From positions 13,733 to 77,732 of the forward strand of contig CAWIYI010000048.1 of assembly GCA_963840245.1 (NCBI GenBank): 64,000 nt of DNA. Reading direction: 5' to 3'. The DNA comes from Bog-473 sp963840245. Lineage in GTDB: Bacteria > Actinomycetota > Acidimicrobiia > Acidimicrobiales > RAAP-2. The position numbers and the translations under genes are program-made. This document shows positions 24,103 through 32,901 of this stretch, one piece after another; the first letter of the stretch is position 1; each line of letters begins with the position of its first letter. The notes beneath the pieces are model-generated. The model was not told the origin of the DNA and searched no databases. It worked only from the letters and a program-made list of their open reading frames with translations.

Positions 24103-25403
24103 GCGGGATCTTTTCCAGCGGCGACGCGCTCGCCGGCGGTTCCGGCGTCGGCGGCGAGGCGCGCCGGGAGGCCGCGCTGGCCCATGTCAAGGAGATCCTC
24201 CTGATGCACGGCGCCACCGAGGAGGAGATCGACCGGGCGGTCGACGACGGCGTCATCGATCTCTTCGTGGTGGACCGCCTGCTCGTGCCGTCACGCCGGC
24301 GCTACACGCGGCTCGATGTGGCCGAGCTCACCGGTGTGGGCGTGGACCGGCTGGAGCGTTTCTGGCGCGCCCTCGGGTTCCCGGGCGTCGATGACGACGA
24401 CCGCGCCTTCACCGACCTCGATCTCGAGGCCGTACGCCTCTTCCAGGGCCTCCAGGCGCTCGGGGCCGCCGATGCCGACACGGCGGTCCAGATGGCACGC
24501 GTCATCGGTTCGTCCATGGCCCGGATCGCCGAGGCGGAGCTCGTGCCGGGGGACATGGCGAGCGCCGAGGTCGATCCCGTCCTCTCCGCGGAGGCGTTCG
24601 CCGGCGTCGCCGACGTGACCATTCCAGCCATGGCGAAGCTGCTCGAGTTCGTGTGGCGGCGCCAGGTGGCGGCGGGGATCCAGCGCTCCATGATGCTGCG
24701 CAGCCACGGCCTGGCGACGGGGCAGAGCCCGGTCCTGGCCGTCGGGTTCGCCGACATGGTCGGCTTCACACTCCTCAGCCAGCATCTGAGCGACGAGGAG
24801 CTCGCCGCCGTCGTCCGGCGCTTCGAGGAGATCTCCCACGACACCGTGACCAGTGCCCGCGGCCGGGTGGTCAAGATGATCGGGGACGAGGTGATGTTCG
24901 TGGTGGACAGCGTCGCCGACGCGGCGCGTATCGGGCTCAGCCTGGCCGATGCCTACGCCGACGACGAGCTCCTCTCGGACGTGCGGGTAGGCCTGGCCTG
25001 GGGCCCCGTGCTCCTGCGTGACGGCGACTACTTCGGGCCCACGGTCAACCTGGCCCACCGGATCGTGAACATCGGCAACCCGGGGACGGTCCTGATGTCA
25101 GACGAGTTCCACTCGGCGCTGCTGGTGGAGGCGCCGGGTGAGTTCACGGCGCAGGCGCTCCGCCCCCGGCTGCTGAAGGACCTCGGCCGCGTGCAGTTGT
25201 GGTGGTGCGGCCGGGCCGGGCAGGAAGCCGACGGCACGGGCGCGGCCGCCGATCGCCGGCGCAACGTCCGCTGGGAGCGGCTGTCCGAGGTCCTTCGTGA
25301 CCTCGAGGAGCTGCGCGGCGTGGGCGAGCGCCTGCTCACCGCCAACCGCCCGCCCGGCTCAGTCGTCGCGCAGCCTGGCGGTGGCGATGCCGAAGGGGCG
25401 TAG
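24099..25403 (+). CDS. class III adenylate cyclase, Rv1264-like
   Basis: 434-aa soluble cyclase making cAMP. Residues 1-190 form an alpha-helical regulatory region like the pH-sensing autoinhibitory domain of M. tuberculosis Rv1264. Residues ~210-375 are the catalytic domain: metal aspartates D219 (FADMVGFT) and D263 (IGDEVMF), purine-specifying K259 and probably D310, and transition-state N317 and R321 (NLAHR). All are retained, so the homodimer should be active. Translation is coupled to gpsA by a GTGA overlap. The 3' end overlaps the convergent alpha-mannosidase gene by 45 bp. No membrane segment is seen. Confidence 0.92.
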   Translation: MSGIFSSGDALAGGSGVGGEARREAALAHVKEILLMHGATEEEIDRAVDDGVIDLFVVDRLLVPSRRRYTRLDVAELTGVGVDRLERFWRALGFPGVDDDDRAFTDLDLEAVRLFQGLQALGAADADTAVQMARVIGSSMARIAEAELVPGDMASAEVDPVLSAEAFAGVADVTIPAMAKLLEFVWRRQVAAGIQRSMMLRSHGLATGQSPVLAVGFADMVGFTLLSQHLSDEELAAVVRRFEEISHDTVTSARGRVVKMIGDEVMFVVDSVADAARIGLSLADAYADDELLSDVRVGLAWGPVLLRDGDYFGPTVNLAHRIVNIGNPGTVLMSDEFHSALLVEAPGEFTAQALRPRLLKDLGRVQLWWCGRAGQEADGTGAAADRRRNVRWERLSEVLRDLEELRGVGERLLTANRPPGSVVAQPGGGDAEGA

Positions 25404-28016
25404 CTCGAACGAGCCCTCGAAGGGCTCCTGCGGATAGCCGCGCAGGTCGACGAGCCAGCCGGCCCGACCGGGGAACGACACGACGGCCGAGCGTGAGGTC
25501 GGGTTGAAGACGCGGATCTCCAGCACGCCGGCGACGCGGTGGAGCGCGCTGATCTCGGCGCCGTGGACCGCCAGTGCGCTGCCCGAGGCCGGGCGCGGTC
25601 CACCGCCCAGGCTCTGGACGGGCTCGAGCGGCAGCAGGACGTCGTCTGCCAACCCGTAGGGGTCGTCGCAGTCGAGCGCCAGCGCGTACCGCAGCTCCAC
25701 CTGCTTGCCTCGCATCTGCAGGCCCTCCACCGGCGTGAGCGGGCCCGCCGGGAAGGGGCGGTAGGCCATGCCGAGGCGGGACAGCATGCCGGTCGAGCGC
25801 AGCACGGTGAGGGCGATGGTGTGCGCCGCGTCGCCCTCGATGTCGATCAGCTCGTACTCGCACACGCCCTCGTGGACCACCGTGAGGCGCCCGGCGTTGA
25901 CGAAGCGGTTGGCGGGCGCGGTGGGGAGGCCGAACTCGTCGGGCCGGCCCTCGGCGGACAAGCCCCGCGTGACCACGGTGAAGGCGCTCTCGGCCCGCGA
26001 CTGGTCCACCGGCTCCGGGAGCGGCAGGTTGACGCGCAGGCGGTGGTCGCCGCTCGGGTTGACGAAGGTGGTCGTGACGCGCACCGTGGCCTCGTCCGCC
26101 CGCACCTCCACCACGGTGTCGACGTCGACCTGGTGACCGCCGACGCGTGCCTGCGAGGAACCGTCGACGTGATCGGGCCACTCGTAGGTGCTCGTGATGC
26201 GTACCCGCGCCCGGACCGGACCGCGCTCGTCGACCCGGACGGCGACGGCGTGGGGCGTGTCCACGAAGGAGTCCTGGCGTGGGGGCGAGTAGTTGTACGA
26301 GTCGCCGAGGTCGCCGCCGTCGACCAGGCGGCCGTAGCCGGGTGTGCCGTCCAACGCGAAGGTGCCGTCGGCGCGGTCGACGTCGATGCGGACCAACCCG
26401 TTGCGCACCACGATCGCGTCGTCGGTCTCGTCCACCTCGACCGGGTTGGTCAGGGGCGCTGCGGCGAAGGCGCTCCAGCCGTAGCCGGGCACCTCGCCGG
26501 AGCGGGCGGCGATCCGGCGCGTCGACGGTTGGTCCATGGCCACCCGGACCACGGCGTCGGGCCGCGCACCGAGCCGCGTGTAGACATCCTGCTTGGCCTC
26601 CGCGATGGGCACGTCGGACTTCTCCTCGGTGCCGACGGCGATGGTGATGTCGATGCCCTCTTCGGTGTCCTCGATCCGCACGTCGTGGATCCAGGCGTCA
26701 TCGCTGATCCTCGGTCCCTGCATCATGCCCAGCACCGTGCGCACGGTGTCGGCATCGAGGACCATCGATCCGGGCAACCCGGACCGCTCGGAGAGCACCT
26801 GCACGTCCGCCGGCGGCGGGCCGTCGGCCGGGACGACCAGCTCGACGAGACCCGAGCGGGCCCGGGGCGCCGGGTTGAGCACCGACGGGCCGCCCTGTGA
26901 CAGAGAGCGGGCGAACGTCTTGACCGCGCGGTCCGCCAGCCCGGCGGCGATGGCACGCGCCTCCGCATAGCGGTGCAGCACGGCGTCGACGACGTCATCG
27001 ACGGAGCAGGCGCAGACCGAGTCGTGGGCCGAGTTGCGCACCATCTCGAGCCAGGCCAGTTCCAGGAGACGGTGGGGGTAGTCCGCCGGCGCCTGGAACA
27101 ATGCGGCCAGGGGCTCGGCGCGGCGCTCCAGCTCCCGTTCGGCCACCGCACCGCGGCGCTTGACGTCGACGCGGTTCGAGGTGACGCCCATGAGCATGTT
27201 GGCCCGGGCGCCCGAGCGCAGCTCGCCCTCGACGCGGGTCAGCCCTTCGGTGGGGGCGCCGGCGAGGTAGCGGGGGAGCGAGGTGATCTCGAAATCGAAG
27301 TCGTCCTGCAGGTCGTTGGCCTCGGCCACCGCCCGCCCGAGCCCGGGCTGGGGCATCAAGTGGTCGGACCCGTTCATGCACAGCAGGTCACCCAGCAGGA
27401 ACTCGGCCACCTCGGCCACGTTGTCGCTGGTGCGACGGACGAGCGCCTTCGCGTCGTCGGGCAGCGCGGCACCGTTGCCGTAGCCGACCGGCAGGTATTC
27501 GGCCCGGACCGACGAGCCGTCGGGGGACTCCCAGACGAAGGCGTTCTTGGTCACCTGGGAGGGCACGCCCCGCCAGACCACGGCGTCGCGGAAGCCGGCC
27601 AGGTGGAGGATCTGGGGCATCTGTGCGATGTGGCCGAACATGTCCGGCAGGTAGCCCAGTTCCATCACCCCGCCGAAGGCGGCCCCGCGGCCGAGGCCCA
27701 TCTGCAGGTTGCGCACGATCGTCTCACCCGAGGAGAGGAATTCGTCCATCAGGATGTACCAGGGCCCCATGCTCACCCGGCCCGCGGCGGCCAGAGCCCG
27801 CAGACGGCCCTCCGCTTCGGGTCGGACCTCGAGGTAGTCGTCCACGACGGCCATCTGCCCGTCCAGCATGAAGTGGGGGTAGCCGGCGTCGCGCTCGAGG
27901 AGGGGGAGCAGCGTATCGATCAGCTCCACCAGGGCGAGGCGGAAGTCCTGGTAGGACTTGTACCATTCACGGTCCCAGTGCGTGTGCGGAACGATGGCAA
28001 TCCGACGGGCGGTCAT
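25359..28016 (-). CDS. glycoside hydrolase family 38 alpha-mannosidase
   Basis: 885-aa retaining alpha-mannosidase with no signal peptide, so probably cytoplasmic. Zinc ligands H13 and D15 (PHTHWDREW) and the nucleophile D125 (GYLPDMFGHI) are visible. The GH38 middle domain and beta-sandwich C-terminal domains follow. The length is near that of bacterial MngB-like enzymes that cleave mannosylglycerate or short mannosides. The ATG at 28016 is preceded by a TAGTCT box at leaderless spacing, and longer in-frame starts have no homology. It overlaps the adenylate cyclase gene at its 3' end and is divergent from the MatB-like synthetase gene. Confidence 0.92.
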   Translation of the reverse strand: MTARRIAIVPHTHWDREWYKSYQDFRLALVELIDTLLPLLERDAGYPHFMLDGQMAVVDDYLEVRPEAEGRLRALAAAGRVSMGPWYILMDEFLSSGETIVRNLQMGLGRGAAFGGVMELGYLPDMFGHIAQMPQILHLAGFRDAVVWRGVPSQVTKNAFVWESPDGSSVRAEYLPVGYGNGAALPDDAKALVRRTSDNVAEVAEFLLGDLLCMNGSDHLMPQPGLGRAVAEANDLQDDFDFEITSLPRYLAGAPTEGLTRVEGELRSGARANMLMGVTSNRVDVKRRGAVAERELERRAEPLAALFQAPADYPHRLLELAWLEMVRNSAHDSVCACSVDDVVDAVLHRYAEARAIAAGLADRAVKTFARSLSQGGPSVLNPAPRARSGLVELVVPADGPPPADVQVLSERSGLPGSMVLDADTVRTVLGMMQGPRISDDAWIHDVRIEDTEEGIDITIAVGTEEKSDVPIAEAKQDVYTRLGARPDAVVRVAMDQPSTRRIAARSGEVPGYGWSAFAAAPLTNPVEVDETDDAIVVRNGLVRIDVDRADGTFALDGTPGYGRLVDGGDLGDSYNYSPPRQDSFVDTPHAVAVRVDERGPVRARVRITSTYEWPDHVDGSSQARVGGHQVDVDTVVEVRADEATVRVTTTFVNPSGDHRLRVNLPLPEPVDQSRAESAFTVVTRGLSAEGRPDEFGLPTAPANRFVNAGRLTVVHEGVCEYELIDIEGDAAHTIALTVLRSTGMLSRLGMAYRPFPAGPLTPVEGLQMRGKQVELRYALALDCDDPYGLADDVLLPLEPVQSLGGGPRPASGSALAVHGAEISALHRVAGVLEIRVFNPTSRSAVVSFPGRAGWLVDLRGYPQEPFEGSFELRPFGIATARLRDD

Positions 28017-28023
28017 GACCGCC

Positions 28024-28029
28024 AGACTA
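28024..28029 (-). promoter_or_regulatory. -10-like box TAGTCT, leaderless promoter of GH38 gene
   Basis: On the minus strand TAGTCT ends 7 nt before the ATG of the alpha-mannosidase gene; no ribosome-binding site lies between. Confidence 0.5.
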
Positions 28030-28048
28030 TGACCTGCGGCCGGCGACG

Positions 28049-29509
28049 GTGAGGGCGCTCGTCCCCCCGGGGCGGTGGCCCGAGAACCGTGGCGACGCAG
28101 CCGGACTGACGCTCCCCGCCGTGTGGGCCGGGCAGTGGGCGGCCCGACCGGACGCACCGGTGCTCGTCGACGGAACCGACACCTCCCGGGTCGTCACTGC
28201 GGCAACGCTCGACGGCCGCACGGCCGCGCTGGCCTCGGTCCTGGCCGAGCGCGGGGTCGGGCCGGGCGACCGGGTCGTGTGGTGCGCCCGCGCCACGCTG
28301 CCCTCCATTGCGGCTCTCGTCGCGGTGCTGCGCCGCGGCGCGGTCCTGGTGCCGCTCAGCCCGGCGGCGACCGATGCCGAGATCGCACACGTGGTCGACG
28401 ACGCCCGGCCGGCGCTGGCCATCGCGGAAGGGGTCCGGCCGGACGCGTTCGGAGCGGGACTGCCCGTCGTCGGGGTCGAGGAGCTGGCCCGGGCGGCCGC
28501 GCCGGCGGTACCCGGTGCCGACCCGGCGCGGCAGCCCGGCGACGACGCGCTGATCGTCTACACGTCCGGCACGACGGGCAGGCCGAAGGGGGCGGTGCAC
28601 ACCCATGGCTCCCTCCTGGCCGGCATCACGTCGCTGCTCGTGGCGTGGGAGTGGGAGCCGGAGGACCGCCTCGTCCTGAGCCTCCCGCTGTTCCACGTGC
28701 ACGGTCTGTGCGCCGGCCTGTTCGGCACGCTGACCGCGGGAGCGTCCGCCGTGGTGTTCGACCGCTTCGACGGGGCGGCCGTCCTCGGTGCGGTGCCGGC
28801 GAGCACCATGTTCTTCGGTGTCCCGACCATGTACCACCGGTTGTCTGCGTCCGGTCTGGCATCCGGGCTCGGCGCGCTCCGCCTCTGCGTCTCGGGGTCG
28901 GCGCCGCTCGCCCCCGACCTGTGGCACCGGCTGGCCGCCGACGGCGTGGCTGTCCTGGAGCGCTACGGCATGACGGAGACGCTGCTGACCCTGTCCAATC
29001 CTCTGGAGGGCGAGCGCCGCCCCGGCTCGGTCGGTTTGCCGCTTCCGGGAGTGGAGGCGGCCGTGGACGACGCCGACGAGGGCGGAGTCGGGGAGCTGCA
29101 CGTCCGCGGGGCGTCGCTCTGCCGCGGCTACTGGGGGCGCGACGCCTTCGCCCCCGCCGAATGGTTCGCCACGGGCGACCTGGTGTCGGTGGCCGGCGAC
29201 GGCTACGTCACGGTGCGCGGGCGTCGCACGGAGCTCATCATCACCGGCGGCCACAACGTCTACCCGGCCGAGGTCGAGGCGGTGCTGTCGCGCCATCCCG
29301 GTGTGGTCGAGGTGGCCGTCGTCGGGGTGCCCTCGGCCGAATGGGGCGAGACCGTGGTCGCCTACGTGGTGGGCGATCCCGACGTGGCCGCGCTCCAGGA
29401 CCTGGCGGCGGCCGATCTGGCGCCGTTCAAGTGTCCGCGCGAGGTGCGCCTGATCGACGCGCTCCCGCGCAACGCGTTGGGCAAGGTCGTCCGGGGCGAG
29501 CTCCGCTGA
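28049..29509 (+). CDS. acyl-CoA synthetase, malonyl-CoA synthetase (MatB)-like
   Basis: ANL ligase of 486 aa, shorter than the fatty acyl-CoA ligase at 1.5 kb. The P-loop is YTSGTTGRPKGAVHTH at about 172-187. The segment LPLFHVHGLCAGLFGTL is typical of MatB-like malonyl/methylmalonyl-CoA synthetases. YGMTET, ATGDLV, GRRTELIITGGHNVYP and the terminal NALGK lysine follow. The GTG start lies 32 nt from the divergent GH38 start. The protein ends just after the catalytic lysine, as normal. A GC-rich hairpin follows the stop. Substrate specificity for a dicarboxylic acid is inference from similarity. Confidence 0.88.
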   Translation: MRALVPPGRWPENRGDAAGLTLPAVWAGQWAARPDAPVLVDGTDTSRVVTAATLDGRTAALASVLAERGVGPGDRVVWCARATLPSIAALVAVLRRGAVLVPLSPAATDAEIAHVVDDARPALAIAEGVRPDAFGAGLPVVGVEELARAAAPAVPGADPARQPGDDALIVYTSGTTGRPKGAVHTHGSLLAGITSLLVAWEWEPEDRLVLSLPLFHVHGLCAGLFGTLTAGASAVVFDRFDGAAVLGAVPASTMFFGVPTMYHRLSASGLASGLGALRLCVSGSAPLAPDLWHRLAADGVAVLERYGMTETLLTLSNPLEGERRPGSVGLPLPGVEAAVDDADEGGVGELHVRGASLCRGYWGRDAFAPAEWFATGDLVSVAGDGYVTVRGRRTELIITGGHNVYPAEVEAVLSRHPGVVEVAVVGVPSAEWGETVVAYVVGDPDVAALQDLAAADLAPFKCPREVRLIDALPRNALGKVVRGELR

Positions 29510-29512
29510 GCG

Positions 29513-29539
29513 GGCCCGGGCCGTGGAGCGGCCCGGGCC
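29513..29539 (+). terminator. 11-bp GC hairpin after MatB-like gene
   Basis: GGCCCGGGCCG (29513-29523) pairs perfectly with CGGCCCGGGCC (29529-29539) around a 5-nt loop, starting 4 nt after the synthetase stop. There is no T-tract. It may end that transcript just before the promoter of the GYD gene. Confidence 0.55.
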
Positions 29540-29544
29540 TGCGG

Positions 29545-29550
29545 TAGCGT
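29545..29550 (+). promoter_or_regulatory. -10-like box TAGCGT, leaderless promoter of GYD gene
   Basis: TAGCGT ends 6 nt before the ATG at 29557, directly after the hairpin. Confidence 0.5.
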
Positions 29551-29556
29551 GAGCCA

Positions 29557-29856
29557 ATGGCCACCTTCCTCATGCTCTCCACGGTGGGGCCCGACGGGGC
29601 GGCGACACTCACCGAGAATCCCGACCGCCTCAAGGCCGTGAACGCCGAGGTGGAGGCCATGGGCGTGCGGGTCGTGGCGCAATGGGCCCTGCTCGGGCAG
29701 TACGACTTCTGCACCGTCCTCGACGCCCCCGACGAGACCACCATGGCCCGGGTGGCGCTGGTGCTGGGCTCCCGGGGCACGCTCAAGACGCTCACGCTCT
29801 CGGCCATCCCGATCGACGACTACATCGAGGGTGTGCTGAAGGCCCAGAACGGCTGA
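29557..29856 (+). CDS. GYD domain protein
   Basis: 99-aa protein of the GYD family (dimeric alpha/beta-barrel fold, function unknown). Signature parts are an N-terminal FLMLSTVGPDG, the stretch ending in LLGQYDFCTVLDAP (here GQYD in place of the GYD core) and LKTLTLSAIP. The ATG is preceded by a TAGCGT box at leaderless spacing. It converges on the small basic protein gene with 4 nt between the stops. A role in binding small molecules or antibiotic monooxygenase-like chemistry is possible but unsupported. Confidence 0.88.
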   Translation: MATFLMLSTVGPDGAATLTENPDRLKAVNAEVEAMGVRVVAQWALLGQYDFCTVLDAPDETTMARVALVLGSRGTLKTLTLSAIPIDDYIEGVLKAQNG

Positions 29857-29860
29857 GCCC

Positions 29861-30100
29861 TCAGTGCCACCAGAAGCCCTGACGCGACCGCTCACGGCGA
29901 AGGTCGTCCCGTGAGAAGAGCTCGCCCAGGACGCTCCCGTCCGACATGCGGCGGATGCGGTACCCGTCGTCGGTGATCTCGGCGATCTCGAAGCCGCGGA
30001 CCCACGTGCCCTGGAAGCGGTTGCGCACGTCCACCTTCGTCCCCGGCGGCAGCGGCGACCGTGTATGCGGGTCCGCTGCCTCCCCCCCGTCGGTGCTCAC
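29861..30100 (-). CDS. small basic protein of unknown function (79 aa)
   Basis: I do not recognise a named family. After a ~18-residue disordered leader, the chain VDVRNRFQGTWVRGFEIAEI and YRIRRMSDGSVLGELF look like a single small beta-barrel, similar in style to Tudor/SH3-like folds. The C-terminus is rich in Arg/Asp and ends in GFWWH. The GTG start is supported by a TACGAT box 6 nt upstream. It is divergent from rnhB across 36 bp. Confidence 0.7.
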   Translation of the reverse strand: MSTDGGEAADPHTRSPLPPGTKVDVRNRFQGTWVRGFEIAEITDDGYRIRRMSDGSVLGELFSRDDLRRERSRQGFWWH

Positions 30101-30106
30101 ACCCCC

Positions 30107-30112
30107 ATCGTA
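30107..30112 (-). promoter_or_regulatory. -10-like box TACGAT, leaderless promoter of the 79-aa protein gene
   Basis: On the minus strand TACGAT ends 6 nt before the GTG start at 30100. Confidence 0.5.
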
Positions 30113-30136
30113 CGAGGCGGCCGCGCGCCCGCTCCG

Positions 30137-30946
30137 ATGACCGTCTGCTCCCCCGATCTGAAAGAGGAGCGCCGTCTGCGCGCCGAGGGGTACGAGTCGG
30201 TCGCCGGTCTCGACGAGGTCGGCCGCGGCGCCTGGGCCGGACCGTTGACGGTCGGCGTCGCCGTCGTGCGCCCCCGGGTCCAGCTCCGGTCGATGCCGAC
30301 ATGGCTGCGGGACTCCAAGATGCTCAGCGAGGCCCGGCGCGAGGAGATCTTCGAATCCGTGGGCGCGTGGTGCCAGGCGTGGTCGGTGGGGCACGCGTCT
30401 TCGACCGAGTGCGACGCTTGGGGCATGACGGAGGCCCTCCGGGTGGCGGCGCGCCGCGCCCTGGCCGGTCTCGGCGAGCCTCCCCAGGCCGTCCTGGTCG
30501 ACGGCCCGGTCGACCTGCTGCGCCACCCCGACGACCCCTTCGGCGGTACGGTGCGGCCGATCGTCGACGGGGATGCCCGGTGCGCCTCGGTGGCGGCGGC
30601 CTCGGTCCTGGCCAAAGTGGTGCGGGACCGCCTCATGCGCCTGGAGGCGGACCACTTCCCCGCCTTCGCCTTCGAGCGGAACAAGGGCTATCCCTCGCCG
30701 GTGCACCAGACGGCCCTGCGCGGCTACGGCCCCACGGCCATCCACCGCCGCAGCTGGGCTTTCGTGGAGGACCTCCCCTGGTGCGGGCAGGCCCGGCCAG
30801 CCCGTTCAGACGACCGCGGCGACCTCGGCGAAGTGGCAGGCGACCGGGTGGCCCTGGCCCCGGTCGACCAGGGCAGGCTCTTCGGTGGCGCAGATCTCTT
30901 GCGCTTTCCAGCACCGGGTGCGGAAGCGGCAACCCGAGGGCGGTGA
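30137..30946 (+). CDS. rnhB: ribonuclease HII with overlapping C-terminal extension
   Basis: RNase HII removes ribonucleotides from DNA. The chosen ATG gives 269 aa. The catalytic acids are D26 and E27 (GLDEVGRG), D122 (LVDG) and D146 (DGDARCAS), with the following SVAAASVLAKVVRD. The normal fold ends near residue 222 (HRRSWAFVEDLPW). A further ~45 residues are read before the first stop, and this tail is exactly antisense to the 3' end of the ABC ATPase gene (141-bp overlap). The tail has no homology I recognise, so the stop codon was probably lost and the protein extended. Confidence 0.9.
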   Translation: MTVCSPDLKEERRLRAEGYESVAGLDEVGRGAWAGPLTVGVAVVRPRVQLRSMPTWLRDSKMLSEARREEIFESVGAWCQAWSVGHASSTECDAWGMTEALRVAARRALAGLGEPPQAVLVDGPVDLLRHPDDPFGGTVRPIVDGDARCASVAAASVLAKVVRDRLMRLEADHFPAFAFERNKGYPSPVHQTALRGYGPTAIHRRSWAFVEDLPWCGQARPARSDDRGDLGEVAGDRVALAPVDQGRLFGGADLLRFPAPGAEAATRGR

Positions 30947-31858
30947 CTGCGGGCTCGGCACGTCGCCCTCGAGGACGATGTGCTTGCGGGCCCGCTCGGC
31001 TCTCGGGTCGGGGATGGGCACGGCGGACAGGAGCGCCTGGGTGTAGGGGTGGGCCGGTTGCCCGTAGACGTTCGCGCGGTCACCGATCTCGACGATCTTG
31101 CCCAGGTACATGACGGCGACCCGGTCGGAGATGTGCCGGACGACGGACAGGTCGTGCGCAATGAAGAGGAAGGCGACGCCCAGCTCCTGCTGCAGGTCGT
31201 CGAGCAGGTTGACCACGCCCGCCTGGATCGACACGTCGAGGGCGGAGACGGGCTCGTCGAGGACGAGCAGCTTGGGCTGGAGGACCAGGGCCCGGGCGAT
31301 GCCGACGCGCTGGCGCTGACCGCCGGAGAACTCGTTGGGGTAGCGGTTGGCGTGGTACTGCTCGAGGCCTACCATCTGCAGCATCTCGCCGACGCGGCGC
31401 TGGATCGCCGCCTTGCCGTGGATGCCGTGGATCTGGAGCGGCTCTGCGATGGCGGCACCGATGGGCAGCCGCGGGTCGAGCGAGGCGAACGGATCCTGGA
31501 AGACGACCTGCATCTCCCGGCGCACCTTGCGGAGTTCCGCGGTGCCCAGCTCGGTCAGCTCCGTCCCCTCGAACTTGACCGACCCGGAGGTCGGCCGGAT
31601 CAGCTGCAGCACCGAGCGTCCCGTGGTCGACTTCCCGCACCCCGACTCGCCGACGAGGCCCAGTGTCTCCCCGGGGGCGATGTTGAAGGTGACCCCGGAG
31701 ACGGCGTGGACCGCGCCGACCCGGCGGCGCACGAACGTCCCGCCGCGCAGCGGGAATTCCTTCACCAGGTCGGTGACCTCCAACAGCGGGGCGGGCGCGA
31801 CCGGCGTCGGCGCCGCGGTTCCACTCTCGGGGACGTTCCACTCGCGATGACGTGTCAT
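30806..31858 (-). CDS. oligopeptide ABC transporter ATP-binding protein, OppF-type
   Basis: 350-aa ATPase energising a peptide/nickel-type importer. Walker A is GESGCGKST, the signature is FSGGQRQR, and Walker B is LLVLDEPVSALD. The C-terminal oligo_HPY region with the Cys cluster (CRFRTRCWKAQEICATEEP) is present and may bind an Fe-S cluster. The ATG at 31858 overlaps the OppD stop (ATGA). It is the last gene of the five-gene leftward importer operon, and its 3' end overlaps rnhB on the other strand by 141 bp. Confidence 0.94.
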   Translation of the reverse strand: MTRHREWNVPESGTAAPTPVAPAPLLEVTDLVKEFPLRGGTFVRRRVGAVHAVSGVTFNIAPGETLGLVGESGCGKSTTGRSVLQLIRPTSGSVKFEGTELTELGTAELRKVRREMQVVFQDPFASLDPRLPIGAAIAEPLQIHGIHGKAAIQRRVGEMLQMVGLEQYHANRYPNEFSGGQRQRVGIARALVLQPKLLVLDEPVSALDVSIQAGVVNLLDDLQQELGVAFLFIAHDLSVVRHISDRVAVMYLGKIVEIGDRANVYGQPAHPYTQALLSAVPIPDPRAERARKHIVLEGDVPSPQSPPSGCRFRTRCWKAQEICATEEPALVDRGQGHPVACHFAEVAAVV

Positions 31859-32901
31859 GCGATCACGTTGTCGACGACGCCGTCGGAGAAGACCAGCCCG
31901 TGGTCGCCCCGGCCGACCGCCTCGGCGTAGTGGCAGGCGGCCCGGTGCTCGCCCAGCACCGAGGTGACCGAGGGGACCACCACGAGCTCGGGCTCGGTCG
32001 TGCGGCAGAGGTCGGTGGCCAGTGGGCACCGTGGCGCAAACGGGCAGCCCGTGCGGTCGCCGATCATGGAGGGCGGGGCGCCCGGGATCTGCCGCAGCCG
32101 CTCCGCGCCGTCGCTGTCGAGCCGCGGCAGCGAGCCGAGCAGGCCGAGCGTGTACGGCATGGAGGGTCGGTAGAAGACGTCCTCGGCGGTCCCGATCTCG
32201 ACCGGGCGCCCGGCGTACATCACGAGGACGCGGTCAGACAGGCCGGCGATGACGCCGAGGTCGTGGGTGATGAGGAGCAGCGCGGCCCCGGTCTCCGCCA
32301 TCGCCGTCTTGAGCGAGTTGAGGACCTGGGCCTGCACGGTGACGTCGAGCGCCGTGGTGGGCTCGTCGGCCAGGATCACCTCGGGGTCGTTGGCCATGGC
32401 GATGGCGATGACGGCGCGCTGGCGCATGCCACCGGAGAACTCGTGCGGGTAATTGTCGACCCGTTCCGCCGGATTGGGGATGCCGACCTTGTCCAGCAGC
32501 TCGATGGCGCGGACCATCGCGGCATCCTTGGAGATGTCCTGGTGGGCCAGGATCGCCTCTGTGATCTGCCAGCCGATGGTGTAGACGGGATTGAGCGACG
32601 TCATGGGGTCCTGGAAGATCATGGCGATCCCGGTGCCGCGGACCCTGGTCAGCTGCTTCTCCTTCAGGGTGAGGAGATCGGTGCCGTCGAAGCGGATGGA
32701 GCCCCGCACCTGCGCGCCCTTGGGCAGCAATCCCATGGTGGCGAGAGCCGTCACGGACTTCCCGGAGCCCGATTCGCCGACGATGCCCAGGACCTCACCG
32801 GCGGCGATCGAGAAATCGACGCCGCGCACCGCGTGGACCACACCGTCCTTGGTCGGGAAGTCGACCTCCAGATGCTCGACCTGCAGGGCAGGCTCAGCCA
32901 C
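31855..32901 (-). CDS. oligopeptide ABC transporter ATP-binding protein, OppD-type
   Basis: 348-aa ATPase paired with OppF. Walker A GESGSGKS, signature FSGGMRQR, Walker B VILADEPTTALD, and a C-terminal CPFAPRCPLATDLC cysteine cluster are visible. The GTG start abuts the OppC stop directly, and its own stop overlaps the OppF start, showing tight coupling across the operon. Confidence 0.94.
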   Translation of the reverse strand: MAEPALQVEHLEVDFPTKDGVVHAVRGVDFSIAAGEVLGIVGESGSGKSVTALATMGLLPKGAQVRGSIRFDGTDLLTLKEKQLTRVRGTGIAMIFQDPMTSLNPVYTIGWQITEAILAHQDISKDAAMVRAIELLDKVGIPNPAERVDNYPHEFSGGMRQRAVIAIAMANDPEVILADEPTTALDVTVQAQVLNSLKTAMAETGAALLLITHDLGVIAGLSDRVLVMYAGRPVEIGTAEDVFYRPSMPYTLGLLGSLPRLDSDGAERLRQIPGAPPSMIGDRTGCPFAPRCPLATDLCRTTEPELVVVPSVTSVLGEHRAACHYAEAVGRGDHGLVFSDGVVDNVIA

